64,000 bases of DNA, from the NCBI GenBank assembly GCA_023397675.1, contig JAEWTV010000065.1:1-64000 (forward strand), given 5' to 3'. Source of the DNA: Bacillota bacterium (GTDB lineage Bacteria > Bacillota > Clostridia > Acetivibrionales > JANLFN01). A program made the position numbers and the translations under genes. This document shows positions 35,010 through 44,898 of this stretch, in pieces. The notes under the pieces are model-generated. The model saw only the letters and a program-made list of their open reading frames with translations, was not told the origin of the DNA and ran no database searches. Position 1 is the first letter of the stretch. Each line of letters begins with the position of its first letter.

Positions 35010-36203
35010 TTAATTCCTCTTTTCGAATCCGCATATGCTTGAGATTATATAATCCTGTTCATCAGTTGAAAGTTCGGGATAAACAGGAAGTGCCAAAGTC
35101 CTGTGCGAAAGATATTCTGAGACAGGCAAATCACCCGGCTTATAGCCAAGGCCTTTATAAACTTTCTGCAAATGCAGCGGCACAGGGTAATAAACCCCTG
35201 TAGATATGCCTTTATCCTTTAAAAAAGATATTAAATCGTCCCTTTTTTCACTCTGTACTACATACTGATGATATACATTATTTATATCGGCTATGTTTTC
35301 AGGTAAAATAAGATTTGATTCCTTCAGCTTGTCATTATACCTTAAAGCATGTTTTTGCCTTAACACATTCCATTGGTCAAGGTACTTTAGCTTAACCCTT
35401 AGAATCGCTGCCTGTAACTCATCAAGACGGGAATTAAAGCCAATTAAGTAATTATAATACTTTGCAGGGTTATAAACAGTATTATCATTTTCTTTTTCAG
35501 AAATTTTTTCTTCACACTTATTAATTATGTTATAAGCTTCCTGTCCCGCGATACCACTGCCGTGGGCACGAAGAGCCTTTATTATCTTATATGTATTTTC
35601 ATTATTTGTTGTAATTAAACCTCCATCGCCAAAACAGGCAAGGTTTTTGGTAGGAAAAAAGGAGAAACAGCCTGCATCGGCTATTGCACCTGTCCTTTGC
35701 CCTTTGTATGTTGCTCCTATTGCCTGGCAGGCATCTTCAATGACAAGTAAGTTATACTTTTTTGCAATTGATATTATTTCATCCATTTGAACAGGCTGAC
35801 CGAATATATGAACCGGCAATACCGCCTTTGTCCTTGATGTTATTTTAGCTTCTATCAGAGATGGATCGATATTATAGGTTTCTTTTATTACATCCACAAA
35901 AACCGGGGTTGCCCCCACTCTGGAAATGGCTTCTGCTGTTGCAAAGAAAGTAAATGGTGAGGTTATAACTTCGTCATCAGGGCCTATACCCAGACCGGTA
36001 AGTGCCAGTACAAGTGCATCCGTTCCGTTTGCGCAGGATACGGCATAACTGCAGCCAAGGTATTGTGAAACTTCTTCTTCGAAGTTTTTTACCTCAGGAC
36101 CCATTATGTATTGGGAAGAGGATAATACCTTTGAAATAGCCGGTTCTAATTCGTTCCTCAGCATTTCATATTGTTTTTGCAAATCCAGAAGTGAAATGTT
36201 CAT
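35010..36203 (-). CDS. wbpE: WbpE-like DegT-family sugar aminotransferase
   Basis: About 397 residues of the DegT/DnrJ/EryC1/StrS PLP-dependent family. Motifs include CANGTDALVLAL near residue 60, VPVHIFGQP-type PVHIFGQPVQMDE, EDACQAIGA, and the PLP lysine in FSFFPTKNLACFGDGG. It probably aminates the 3-keto sugar made by the WbpB-like enzyme. With WbpA it would give UDP-GlcNAc(3NH2)A, a precursor of diacetamido-uronic acid glycans. A dedicated WbpD acetyltransferase was not identified; the LbH acetyltransferase at 40733 is a candidate. ATG 36203 follows GGAG. Confidence 0.85.
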   Translation of the reverse strand: MNISLLDLQKQYEMLRNELEPAISKVLSSSQYIMGPEVKNFEEEVSQYLGCSYAVSCANGTDALVLALTGLGIGPDDEVITSPFTFFATAEAISRVGATPVFVDVIKETYNIDPSLIEAKITSRTKAVLPVHIFGQPVQMDEIISIAKKYNLLVIEDACQAIGATYKGQRTGAIADAGCFSFFPTKNLACFGDGGLITTNNENTYKIIKALRAHGSGIAGQEAYNIINKCEEKISEKENDNTVYNPAKYYNYLIGFNSRLDELQAAILRVKLKYLDQWNVLRQKHALRYNDKLKESNLILPENIADINNVYHQYVVQSEKRDDLISFLKDKGISTGVYYPVPLHLQKVYKGLGYKPGDLPVSEYLSHRTLALPVYPELSTDEQDYIISSICGFEKRN

Positions 36204-36260
36204 AGGCAGCTCCAATAATTTTATACAATTAAATATTTGTATTAATGTACTATTATTATT

Positions 36261-38591
36261 TTAAACCTTTGTAAAGTAGTTTATATTATCATATAGCTTA
36301 TTAATGATACCAGAATCTATTAGTTGTTTATTTTTTATTAATGCTTGATGCGTACGAGTAATTTCTTCAATTATAAAATTAATATTCCAAACGTCCTTTA
36401 TGGAAATATTCGGTATATTACATATATTACCTTTCTTCTTAATTAATAAAACTTTTTGAGATAACCCACTTTCATTATCTACTAAACATTTTTTCTCAAA
36501 AGCATAAAGCCAATCTGCAACAAAATTTTTAGTATCATCCGAGAACTGAGGGGCTCCAAAAAAGGCACTAATGGTATTAAAAATCACTTCAGCATAATTA
36601 GATTTATCACCAAGTAAAACTTTATCAAATGGATAATTCATAAAAAAAGCTCCAGGGAGAAGTGAAACTATCTCCATATCATAATTATCCAATACACCCC
36701 TAATATAATCTATATCTCTTATTATTACATGCGGCGAAGGACTCTTTGTATTTATTAATGATATCGGATCAAATGTAATAATGAATCCTGAATTTTTTAA
36801 TGAGTTTGAAATATGCCCAATTGTGGAATTATATTTTTTTTCATTGGTTATATGAAGAAGTACATCAGCAGCAAATATCAAATCATATTTTTTGTGATCA
36901 TAAAAGCGTGATTCAGAAATGTCACCTTCAATGAATTCAAATCCAGTATACTTTCTATTCAACTCAAATACAGACTTCGCTGAGATATCAATTCCTTTAT
37001 AACTTTTAACTTTTTGCTGATAAAAATATTCTGTAAACATGCCAATACCAGGTCCAAGTTCCAGTACGTCACACTTTTTGAAATCTGAAAAAATATTATT
37101 TATAATATAGTTTAATATATCAAATCTAACTTTATATAAGTATGAATTATATATTTTACCTAGTCCAATATAACCTACCCCTTCAATATCAAATTTCTGA
37201 TTTAATCTATTATTCCAATAGGCTGAATAATTAAATTCCAACGGAGTTGATTTAATTGATGATACATGATTAATAACTTCCTTTATTTCTACCATCTTAC
37301 ATGAATTATTATATTTATTTTCTATTAGTGAACGATATTCTTCAGAATCATAATTATTATTCCTAATATTTTGCACTGCTTCATTTATAGTATTCCATAT
37401 ATACTTACTTGGGTAAACGTTCCTCGCACCTACAAAATTATGTATAAGCGGTTTAATACCCTTTGTCATAGCCTGCATGACACTCAAATTCTGGGATTCT
37501 AACAGACTAGTACAGATAATATAGTTTTTATCCTCAAGCCATTTATTTATATCAGTCTGCCAGCCATCAAATTTAATACTATTTCTTAATTGTAACTCAT
37601 CAGTCATTTGGTTAAAATACAATTGATCTCTTTCATCCTGGAACTTACCCGCAATATGAAGCACATATCTATTATCAAAATCATGTATTGCTTTAAAAGC
37701 ATGCAACAAAAGCATAGGTCCTTTTTTATAATTTATATATCCTACATATGCTATATTAAAACCTTTTTCCCTCTTTTTAAACGTATACTTGTCCAAGTCT
37801 ATGCCATTATATATTACAATTGCTTTATCCTCTGATATGCTTATTTTACTTAATACATTTTCTTTTATATGTTGAGCTACAAAAATAAGCTTATCCACAT
37901 AATTCCAGTTTACATTTTTGGGATAATCGGTAAAAGCCTCATAACTATGAAGTCTGCAAATAACCTTCTTTTCTATGGCTAAACTTAATTTGCTTCCATA
38001 AATGATTAATTCATCGCACCATTCAAACCAGCAAATATCGGCCCATTCCATTCCTTTATCTATCTGTTCGTACTTATCAACTATTATTTTTCTTGTCCAA
38101 TAATCCTCAGAAAGCCCATTTATAATATCTCCAATGAAGCTGTCCATCCCTCTTTTTACAAAAAACACAAGTCTTTTCTTTTCTTTAAAAACAACATTAT
38201 TATCTAAACCCTTTACATTATTAAGAGCATTTTTCACATTCAATTTATTCTCATCTGTATCAGCAACAGTACCTGCCTTTGAATACATATCAGCAGCTTG
38301 CTGATATTTCCTCCGCTGCTCATATGTATAACCCAGATTAAACAGAAGGTCAAAGATACATGAATCATTTTTTAAACCATCATTCAAAACACTTTCTGCA
38401 TCATCAAGCTTACCTTCCATTATCAAAATCACTGCTCGCATTGAGTAGATATCAGTATCACCCGGTATTTTTTTTTCATATGTGTCAAGAGCCTCTTTTG
38501 CATCCTTTAAACGACCCTGTTCTATAAACTTTTCTATTTTTGCCTTAACAGATTTCATTTTATCCAATATTTCGGAATTATCAATTTGCAT
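36261..38591 (-). CDS. modular TPR - GT4-like glycosyltransferase - methyltransferase
   Basis: 776 residues. Residues about 1-130 are TPR-like helices (LKDAKEALDTYEKKIPGD, KYQQAADMYSKAGTVADTDEN). Residues about 135-430 are a GT-B/GT4-like transferase (VICRLHSYEAFTDYP, FNIAYVGYINYKKGPMLLLHAF, DGWQTDINKWLEDKNYIICTSLLESQNLS). Residues about 500-690 are a class I SAM methyltransferase (VLELGPGIGMFTEYF, DLIFAADVLLHI). The first 425 residues closely match the paralogue at 42506. It is part of the flagellin glycosylation island, probably adding and capping a glycan residue. The C-terminal 80 residues are unassigned. Confidence 0.82.
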   Translation of the reverse strand: MQIDNSEILDKMKSVKAKIEKFIEQGRLKDAKEALDTYEKKIPGDTDIYSMRAVILIMEGKLDDAESVLNDGLKNDSCIFDLLFNLGYTYEQRRKYQQAADMYSKAGTVADTDENKLNVKNALNNVKGLDNNVVFKEKKRLVFFVKRGMDSFIGDIINGLSEDYWTRKIIVDKYEQIDKGMEWADICWFEWCDELIIYGSKLSLAIEKKVICRLHSYEAFTDYPKNVNWNYVDKLIFVAQHIKENVLSKISISEDKAIVIYNGIDLDKYTFKKREKGFNIAYVGYINYKKGPMLLLHAFKAIHDFDNRYVLHIAGKFQDERDQLYFNQMTDELQLRNSIKFDGWQTDINKWLEDKNYIICTSLLESQNLSVMQAMTKGIKPLIHNFVGARNVYPSKYIWNTINEAVQNIRNNNYDSEEYRSLIENKYNNSCKMVEIKEVINHVSSIKSTPLEFNYSAYWNNRLNQKFDIEGVGYIGLGKIYNSYLYKVRFDILNYIINNIFSDFKKCDVLELGPGIGMFTEYFYQQKVKSYKGIDISAKSVFELNRKYTGFEFIEGDISESRFYDHKKYDLIFAADVLLHITNEKKYNSTIGHISNSLKNSGFIITFDPISLINTKSPSPHVIIRDIDYIRGVLDNYDMEIVSLLPGAFFMNYPFDKVLLGDKSNYAEVIFNTISAFFGAPQFSDDTKNFVADWLYAFEKKCLVDNESGLSQKVLLIKKKGNICNIPNISIKDVWNINFIIEEITRTHQALIKNKQLIDSGIINKLYDNINYFTKV

Positions 38592-38718
38592 TAACTTATC
38601 CCCTTTATCATTAAGTACTATTAAATTTGTAAATTTTTATTTATTTCCGCAAAAGCTATTATCTCCTACTCAATTGCTTCTGTAAAATCAAGAAACAGTA
38701 TATTCATTGGCATACCTC

Positions 38719-39414
38719 TTATAGTTTATTTAATCTCTGCCTAAGCAGATCAGGTATTTTGCATTCAAGTTCAGACGGCATGGATTTATTATAACCATAC
38801 TGTGTATCTATTTTTTCAAATTCCATAATTTGTTTTTCATTTATTCTTTCAATAGATTTAGGGAGCAATTCTATTTCTGTTTCATACAACCTAAGTGAAA
38901 TATCTATCAGTGTGTCATCTTTATAAAGTGGTATTTCCTTAATTTCAATTATTCTTCCTGCATCTACTTTTTCATTGATTATATGTGACGAAACACCTAT
39001 GGGATTATTATAATAAATAGCCCATTTTAAGGTATCAAGTCCTCTAACAAATGGTAAAACTCCCGGATGGAAATTCAATATCCCCAGCTTAACAGATTCA
39101 ATAACCTCTTTTTTTAGTATTCGCGCACCCGCAATTACTCCCAAATCAATATTCTTATTTCTTAGTATTTGAATTGCCTCTTGTGAATTATGAGGCGTTA
39201 CAAAATAAGGTATATTAAACCTTTTGCAAATTATTTCGGGATGTGTAAGATCTATGTGGCGGGGTTTGACCCTTAAAGTCTGCTTCGGCAGATTAAGCTC
39301 AACCGGATCACATGCTATAACACACTCGATATTAATCCCTTCTATAAGAAGTTTTAATATTGTATCCTGCGTTTTTTTATGTGGAAAGTTATAGGCAAAT
39401 ACAGCTATTTTCAT
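38719..39414 (-). CDS. formyltransferase-family protein, likely sugar N-formyltransferase
   Basis: 231 residues of the formyl transferase N-terminal fold. The catalytic NFHPGVLPFVRGLD carries the Asn-x-His and Pro-rich loop, and HIINEKVDAGRIIEIKEIPL matches the later Asp region of 10-formyl-tetrahydrofolate-dependent enzymes. It lacks the methionyl-tRNA formyltransferase C-terminal domain. In a sugar-nucleotide cluster with aminotransferases it most likely N-formylates an amino sugar. AAGGTG precedes the ATG. It is divergent from the epimerase gene. Confidence 0.8.
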   Translation of the reverse strand: MKIAVFAYNFPHKKTQDTILKLLIEGINIECVIACDPVELNLPKQTLRVKPRHIDLTHPEIICKRFNIPYFVTPHNSQEAIQILRNKNIDLGVIAGARILKKEVIESVKLGILNFHPGVLPFVRGLDTLKWAIYYNNPIGVSSHIINEKVDAGRIIEIKEIPLYKDDTLIDISLRLYETEIELLPKSIERINEKQIMEFEKIDTQYGYNKSMPSELECKIPDLLRQRLNKL

Positions 39415-39684
39415 ATTAGCACCTTAATTATTGATTATTAAATTTACTTATAACCTTTATCGGAACAATATAAATAATTATTAATGAACATTATTAATAA
39501 TAATTAATTACCATTGTTCTCCAGAACAAGATTTAGAATGTATTAATACATAATTTAAAAAAGTCGATATATAAGTTGTGTTATTTTTCAATATATTAAC
39601 TAAAAGGTCTCAAATATAGAAATTAATATTAAATGAACTTAAATCAAATAGAGATTTATAAAAAAATAAATGGAGTTGATTAAT

Positions 39685-40650
39685 TTGATTAAAGACAAAA
39701 GAATTTTTCTTACTGGTGGAGCCGGGTTTATAGGTACAAAAATTTGTGAAAGGTTATATAAGGATAATATAATATTAATATATGATAATTTAAATAGAAA
39801 CTCTATAAAACAGACAATATTACTTGATCAAGATAATATACAATTTATAAAAGGAGATATATTAGACAATAAACTACTTAAGAAAACAATTGATGATTTT
39901 AAACCTGATATTGTGATTCACCTTGCTGCTATTGTAGGTATAGACACAGTAATAAAAAGTCCTATAAAGACAATGCAAGTAAACATGATAGGAACATATA
40001 ACATAATAGAAGCTATTAAAGAATATATCCCAAAAATGACAAGATTTATTGATATGTCAACGAGCGAAGTATTTGGATCATATGCATTTAAGGTTGACGA
40101 ACAAAGCACGACAAATCTGGCTCCAGTTGGAGAGGCAAGATGGACCTATTCTGTAAGTAAACTCGCTGCTGAGCATTTAGCTTATAGTTATCATAAAGAG
40201 CTATGTCTACCTGCAGTATCAGTAAGGCCATTTAATATATATGGTCCTGGCCAGGTAGGTGAAGGTGCTATACATACATTTATTTTAAGAGCATTGAAAA
40301 ATGAAGATATACAAATCCATGGAGATGGCGACCAAATAAGGTCGTGGTGTTATATTGATGATTTTGTTGATGGAATAATGCTTTGTCTGGATAAAAAGGA
40401 AGCCATAGGAAATTCTTTCAATATAGGAAATCCAAGAGGTACAATTACTATATCTATGCTAGCTCAAATTATTAAGAATATTTCTAATTCAAAATCAAAT
40501 ATAATATATATACCAAAAAATTACGTTGATGTTGAATTAAGAATACCTAGTATAGACAAAGCAAAAGAAATATTAGGCTATAATCCTCAGCATGATTTAG
40601 TTACCGGGCTAGAAAAAACCATAACATGGTACCGGGAAAATATAAAATAA
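39685..40650 (+). CDS. NAD-dependent sugar epimerase/dehydratase
   Basis: About 321 residues of the extended SDR family acting on nucleotide sugars. The NAD loop is LTGGAGFIGTKI, the Ser-Thr region DMSTSEVFGSY, and the catalytic pair is in WTYSVSKLAAEHLAY (YxxxK). RPFNIYGPGQVGEG and IHGDGDQIRSWCYIDDFVDG match UDP-sugar 4-epimerases and UDP-glucuronate-type decarboxylases. TTG 39685 was preferred because GGAG lies nine bases upstream; ATG 39670 contains that GGAG and has no Shine-Dalgarno of its own. Exact reaction unknown. Confidence 0.82.
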   Translation: MIKDKRIFLTGGAGFIGTKICERLYKDNIILIYDNLNRNSIKQTILLDQDNIQFIKGDILDNKLLKKTIDDFKPDIVIHLAAIVGIDTVIKSPIKTMQVNMIGTYNIIEAIKEYIPKMTRFIDMSTSEVFGSYAFKVDEQSTTNLAPVGEARWTYSVSKLAAEHLAYSYHKELCLPAVSVRPFNIYGPGQVGEGAIHTFILRALKNEDIQIHGDGDQIRSWCYIDDFVDGIMLCLDKKEAIGNSFNIGNPRGTITISMLAQIIKNISNSKSNIIYIPKNYVDVELRIPSIDKAKEILGYNPQHDLVTGLEKTITWYRENIK

Positions 40651-40732
40651 ATTAATAGTTTCTCTCACTATGATTAAAATGAAAAGTATAAATTAAATGA
40701 ATGCTTTAAAAAAAGCGAAGAGGAGTATAAGA

Positions 40733-41260
40733 ATGTCATATAAACAATGGAAAAGTGAAGGTGATGGGAGACCTGACAAAAGTAAATTATGCAAGTGCGG
40801 AAATAATGTTATAGTAGAAGATGGCGTCAGAATATTCCATCCCGAAAATATAGAAATAGGTGACAATGTATATATAGGCCATGATACAATATTAAAGGGC
40901 TATTATAATTCAAAATTAATAATTGGTTCCAACACTTGGATTGGTCAGCAGTGTTTTATACATGGTGCGGCAGGTGTTACTATTGGTGAGTGTGTTGGAA
41001 TTGGACCCATGGTAAAAATAGTAGCATCAAGACATAAGGAATTAGGTATAGAAGTTCCAATATTGTTTTCTGAGCTAGAATATTTACCAATTACAATATG
41101 TGATAACTGTAATATAGGAATAGGTGCAATCTTATTACCAGGAACAAAAATTGAAAAAGGTTGTAAAATAGGTGCTGGTGCTGTTGTAAGCAAAAGTATA
41201 CCAGAATATTCAATAGCTGTTGGTATTCCAGCAAAAGTAATTAGGCAAAGAAATAAATAA
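40733..41260 (+). CDS. hexapeptide-repeat sugar O/N-acetyltransferase
   Basis: About 175 residues. A left-handed beta-helix of hexapeptide repeats (IEIGDNVYIGHDTIL, LIIGSNTWIGQQCFI, VTIGECVGIGPMVKI, ICDNCNIGIGAILLPGTKI) is followed by AVVSKSIPEYSIAVGIPAKVI, typical of WbbJ/MaaA-type acetyl-CoA transferases. Catalytic His is probably in ASRHKE. ATG 40733 has GAGGAG seven bases upstream; the frame extends to 40697 without a ribosome binding site. It is co-directional with the epimerase and probably modifies the amino sugar made by this cluster. Confidence 0.83.
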   Translation: MSYKQWKSEGDGRPDKSKLCKCGNNVIVEDGVRIFHPENIEIGDNVYIGHDTILKGYYNSKLIIGSNTWIGQQCFIHGAAGVTIGECVGIGPMVKIVASRHKELGIEVPILFSELEYLPITICDNCNIGIGAILLPGTKIEKGCKIGAGAVVSKSIPEYSIAVGIPAKVIRQRNK

Positions 41261-41276
41261 TTGTCTTGAACGGTAC

Positions 41277-42416
41277 TTAGTTGGCACTTACCCCAGGCAA
41301 TCCTTTTGTTTGGTTAATCATTAAAATTCGATTCAGTTGATTACAAATAAAGCCTATGATTTCCTCATCTAATTCATTGTGTAATGGTAAGGCTAATCCA
41401 TGTTCATAGCAAAAAGTTGAACATTTATAGTCATTATCACTGCAATGATACTTATTATTATAATATGTTTGTTTATGCACAGCATATGCCCCAATATTTG
41501 ATTCAATACCAGCCTTCCTTAAATCAAGCATCACCTTATTCCTATCAATTTTTTTATCTAATAGAATGTGGAATGTCTGAAAGATATGTCTACCATTCTC
41601 CATATCATTGGGTAAGGTAACAAATTTATTGCTTGCCAATAACTTATTATAAATGTTTGCACATTTTTTTCGTCTTGCTAGTATATTATCAAGCTTTCTC
41701 AATTGTACTACTCCCATTGCCGCTTGTATATCAGTCATCCTATAATTAAATCCTGCCTCTATAAAATCAATAAATCCTTCGGAGTTATCAATTCCATGAT
41801 TTCTTAAGATTTTAACCTTTCTTGCTATTGAGTCGTCATTTGTAACAACAATACCACCTTCACCAGTTGTAATCGCCTTTCTAGGATGTAAACTGAAACA
41901 TCCAACATCACCAAAGGTACCAACTTTTTTCCCTTTGTATTCTGTTCCAAGCGCACAAGCTGCATCTTCAATAACTCTAAGATTATATTTCTCCGCCAAA
42001 GTCATTATATTATTTAATTTTGCTGAACAACCGAATTCATGTACTGGAATAATTGCTTTTGTATTTTCATTAATATATCTTTCAATTTTACTTGGATCTA
42101 TACAAAAGGTATTTAATTCAACATCAACTAACTTTGTTTTAGCACCGACAAGTTCAACAACATTCGCAGTTGCAGGAAATGTAAAATCCGGAACAATAAC
42201 TTCATCAGAGGTTTTTAAATCAAGAACTTTCACAGCTAAGTGCAATGCTGCTGTACCACTGCTAACAGCAATAGCATATTTAACCCCTAGGTAATCAGCA
42301 ACCAAAGTCTCTAATTCCTCTACCATTTTCCCTTGAACAAGATATCCAGAATCCAGAACTTGTTTTATAGCATTGAGTTCTTCATCTCCAATGTCAGGAT
42401 GCGCAAGTTTTATCAT
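41277..42416 (-). CDS. second DegT-family sugar aminotransferase
   Basis: 379 residues. PLP aminotransferase of the DegT family: GYLVQGKMVEELE, VSSGTAALHLAV, DFTFPATANVVEL, PVHEFGCSAKLNNI, EDAACALGTEYKGKK, and the PLP lysine in FSLHPRKAITTGEGG. It is distinct from the WbpE-like enzyme at 35010, so the island makes at least two amino sugars or two amino positions. GAGGAG precedes the ATG. It is convergent with the acetyltransferase gene, 16 bases apart. Confidence 0.87.
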   Translation of the reverse strand: MIKLAHPDIGDEELNAIKQVLDSGYLVQGKMVEELETLVADYLGVKYAIAVSSGTAALHLAVKVLDLKTSDEVIVPDFTFPATANVVELVGAKTKLVDVELNTFCIDPSKIERYINENTKAIIPVHEFGCSAKLNNIMTLAEKYNLRVIEDAACALGTEYKGKKVGTFGDVGCFSLHPRKAITTGEGGIVVTNDDSIARKVKILRNHGIDNSEGFIDFIEAGFNYRMTDIQAAMGVVQLRKLDNILARRKKCANIYNKLLASNKFVTLPNDMENGRHIFQTFHILLDKKIDRNKVMLDLRKAGIESNIGAYAVHKQTYYNNKYHCSDNDYKCSTFCYEHGLALPLHNELDEEIIGFICNQLNRILMINQTKGLPGVSAN

Positions 42417-42505
42417 AAGATGCTCCTCTACAAAGTATAGCTTTTAAATTGTACAATAGTAAACATATGAATAATATAAGTAAATCCGCTTACATACTAG
42501 TTAAA

Positions 42506-44881
42506 CTAATTTATTATTTCCATTCTTCTTTTAATATCTAATATTTCATTATAATATATATTATTTTCCTTTAAACTCATATCTAAATAGAATAGAGCTT
42601 TATCCTTAAGAGGTTTTGAGTGCTCAATAACATCTAAACGGTTAACTTTATATTCCTTGCTATTCCATGGAATATAGTCATTTATATAATATATATAGGC
42701 ATTAATGTAATGGATACCAATTAAATACATTTTGACTGCTTTTTTATCCTCTGGGCTTATTTTTTCCCATTCAACGTCCGAGATATATAGATCTTCAGAA
42801 AAATTATCTATTATGTATTCTAAAGAACAGACTATGGACATTATTCTGTCTTTTAAGTTTAATGTTATATTACTGTCGTGGTGTCTGTAGCATAAAATAT
42901 CTTTATTAATGTACTTAACCTCGAACCCATGTTTTATATTTTGAAGAGAGGTAACAGTATCAGTACCAACTTTATTATCTTTCTGTATAAGCCATGTCAA
43001 CCCATTTTTTGTATAAAAATCTTTCTTATGCATACCTGTCATCCCAAGCACTCCGCTACCATATGCTCTGAAAGTATTAAATACAACCTCTTGTTTTGTA
43101 AACTGTTTATATCGCCAAGTACTTTTGAGGCTCCCAAAAGTATCTACTATTCTAAGATTACCATAAACATAGTCAAGTGAAGGATTTTTTATCAACTCTT
43201 TCATATAATTATCTATTACATACTTATCCGGGAAATAGTCGTCCGTCGCAATAAAAACGAAGTATTCTCCAGAAGCAGTTTCTATGATATCTTTATATGA
43301 ATAACAGCTGTTTCCAGTGTTTTTCTTATGAAAGATTGCTTTAACTTCATTATATTCTTTTGTATATCCAGTAATTTTCTCGATACATCCATCAGTGGAA
43401 AAGTCATCGACAATGATAATTTCTTTATTTGGATATGTTTGATCTAATATTGAGGACATACATTCATCAATATATCTTATATGGTTATAACACATAACCC
43501 CTATTGTAACTAGAGGCTTACTAGAAGCAGATATCATATTATTGTTTTCTAAATTTAACAAAGTATCTTTAATTTTATCTCTTATTATATCTTGACCATA
43601 ATGTGTATTAATATATTTATGATATAAATCAGTTTCATAGTCATCTGATATAACTAATTTAACTGCTTCATCTATTGTATTCCATATTAATCCACTTGGA
43701 TAAATATGGTGTGCACCTATAAAATTGTGTATAAGCGGCTTAATTCCCTTCGCCATTGCCTGCATAGCGCTTAAATTCTGAGATTCTAACAGACTAGTAC
43801 AGATAATATAGTTTTTATCTTCAAGCCAATTATTTATGTCAGTTTGCCAACCATCAAATTTAATACTATCTCTTAACCCTAATTCATCTATCATTTGTTT
43901 AAAATACAATAAATCTCTTTCATCTTGGAATTCTCCGGCAATATGAAGAACATACCTATTATCAATATTATGTATTGCTTTAAAAGTATGCAGCAAAAGC
44001 ATAGGGCCTTTTTCATAATTTATATAACCCACATATGCTATATTAAATCCCTTTTTCCTTACATTAAAAGTATATTTATCCAAATTTATGCCATTAGGTA
44101 TAACTGATATTTTCTCCTTAGGAATGCAAACCTTTTCTGACACATAATTTTTTATGTGATCAGCAACGAATATAAGCTTATCTACATTATCCCAGTTTAC
44201 ATGTGCCGGATAATCAGTAAAAGCTTCATAACTATGCAATCTGCATATCACTTTCTTCTCTTCAGCTACTTTTAATTTGCTTCCATACCCAACTAATTCA
44301 TCACACCACTCAAACCAACAGACATCAGCCCACTCCATTCCGATATCTATTTGTTTATAATTATCAACAATTATCTTCCTTGTCCAATATTCACTGGACA
44401 ACCCATCAATAATGTCGTCTATAAAGCTGTCCATTCCTTTTTTTACGAAAAACACAAGCCTTTTCTTTTCTTTAAAATCAACATTATTACCTAAACCCTT
44501 TACATTATTAAGAGCATTTTTCACATTCAACATATTTTCATCTGTATCAGCCACTGTACCTGCCTTTGAATACATATCAGCAGCTTCCTGATACTTCTCT
44601 TTCAGTTCATAAATGTAAGCCATATTAAAAAGAAGATCAAAAACACATGAATCTTTTTTTAAACCTTCCCGAATTACAGATTCAGCTTCATCAAGCTTAT
44701 TTTTCATTATTAAAATAACAGCGCGCATCGAAGATACATCAATATCATCAGGTATCTTTCTATCATAATTATCAAGAGCTTCTTCGGCTTCCTTTAGCCT
44801 GCCACCCTCTATAAGGCTTTGAATTTTTAGCTTTATTGACCTGATTCTTTCCATTACTTCATAATTATCTTCAATGTACAT
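42506..44881 (-). CDS. modular TPR - GT4-like - GT2 glycosyltransferase
   Basis: 791 residues. The N-terminal 425 residues repeat the TPR (LKEAEEALDNYDRKIPDD) and GT4-like region of the 36261 paralogue, including GYINYEKGPMLLLHTF and DGWQTDINNWLEDKNYIICTSLLESQNLS. From about residue 453 a GT-A family 2 domain begins: VTIGVMCYNHIRYIDECMSSIL, IIVDDFSTDGC, FVFIATDDYFP (DxD-like). The last 100 residues are helical. A bifunctional enzyme adding two sugars is plausible. AGGAG precedes the ATG, and the gap to the next gene upstream is 17 bases. Confidence 0.84.
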   Translation of the reverse strand: MYIEDNYEVMERIRSIKLKIQSLIEGGRLKEAEEALDNYDRKIPDDIDVSSMRAVILIMKNKLDEAESVIREGLKKDSCVFDLLFNMAYIYELKEKYQEAADMYSKAGTVADTDENMLNVKNALNNVKGLGNNVDFKEKKRLVFFVKKGMDSFIDDIIDGLSSEYWTRKIIVDNYKQIDIGMEWADVCWFEWCDELVGYGSKLKVAEEKKVICRLHSYEAFTDYPAHVNWDNVDKLIFVADHIKNYVSEKVCIPKEKISVIPNGINLDKYTFNVRKKGFNIAYVGYINYEKGPMLLLHTFKAIHNIDNRYVLHIAGEFQDERDLLYFKQMIDELGLRDSIKFDGWQTDINNWLEDKNYIICTSLLESQNLSAMQAMAKGIKPLIHNFIGAHHIYPSGLIWNTIDEAVKLVISDDYETDLYHKYINTHYGQDIIRDKIKDTLLNLENNNMISASSKPLVTIGVMCYNHIRYIDECMSSILDQTYPNKEIIIVDDFSTDGCIEKITGYTKEYNEVKAIFHKKNTGNSCYSYKDIIETASGEYFVFIATDDYFPDKYVIDNYMKELIKNPSLDYVYGNLRIVDTFGSLKSTWRYKQFTKQEVVFNTFRAYGSGVLGMTGMHKKDFYTKNGLTWLIQKDNKVGTDTVTSLQNIKHGFEVKYINKDILCYRHHDSNITLNLKDRIMSIVCSLEYIIDNFSEDLYISDVEWEKISPEDKKAVKMYLIGIHYINAYIYYINDYIPWNSKEYKVNRLDVIEHSKPLKDKALFYLDMSLKENNIYYNEILDIKRRMEIIN

Positions 44882-44898
44882 CTTTCATATCTCCTAAA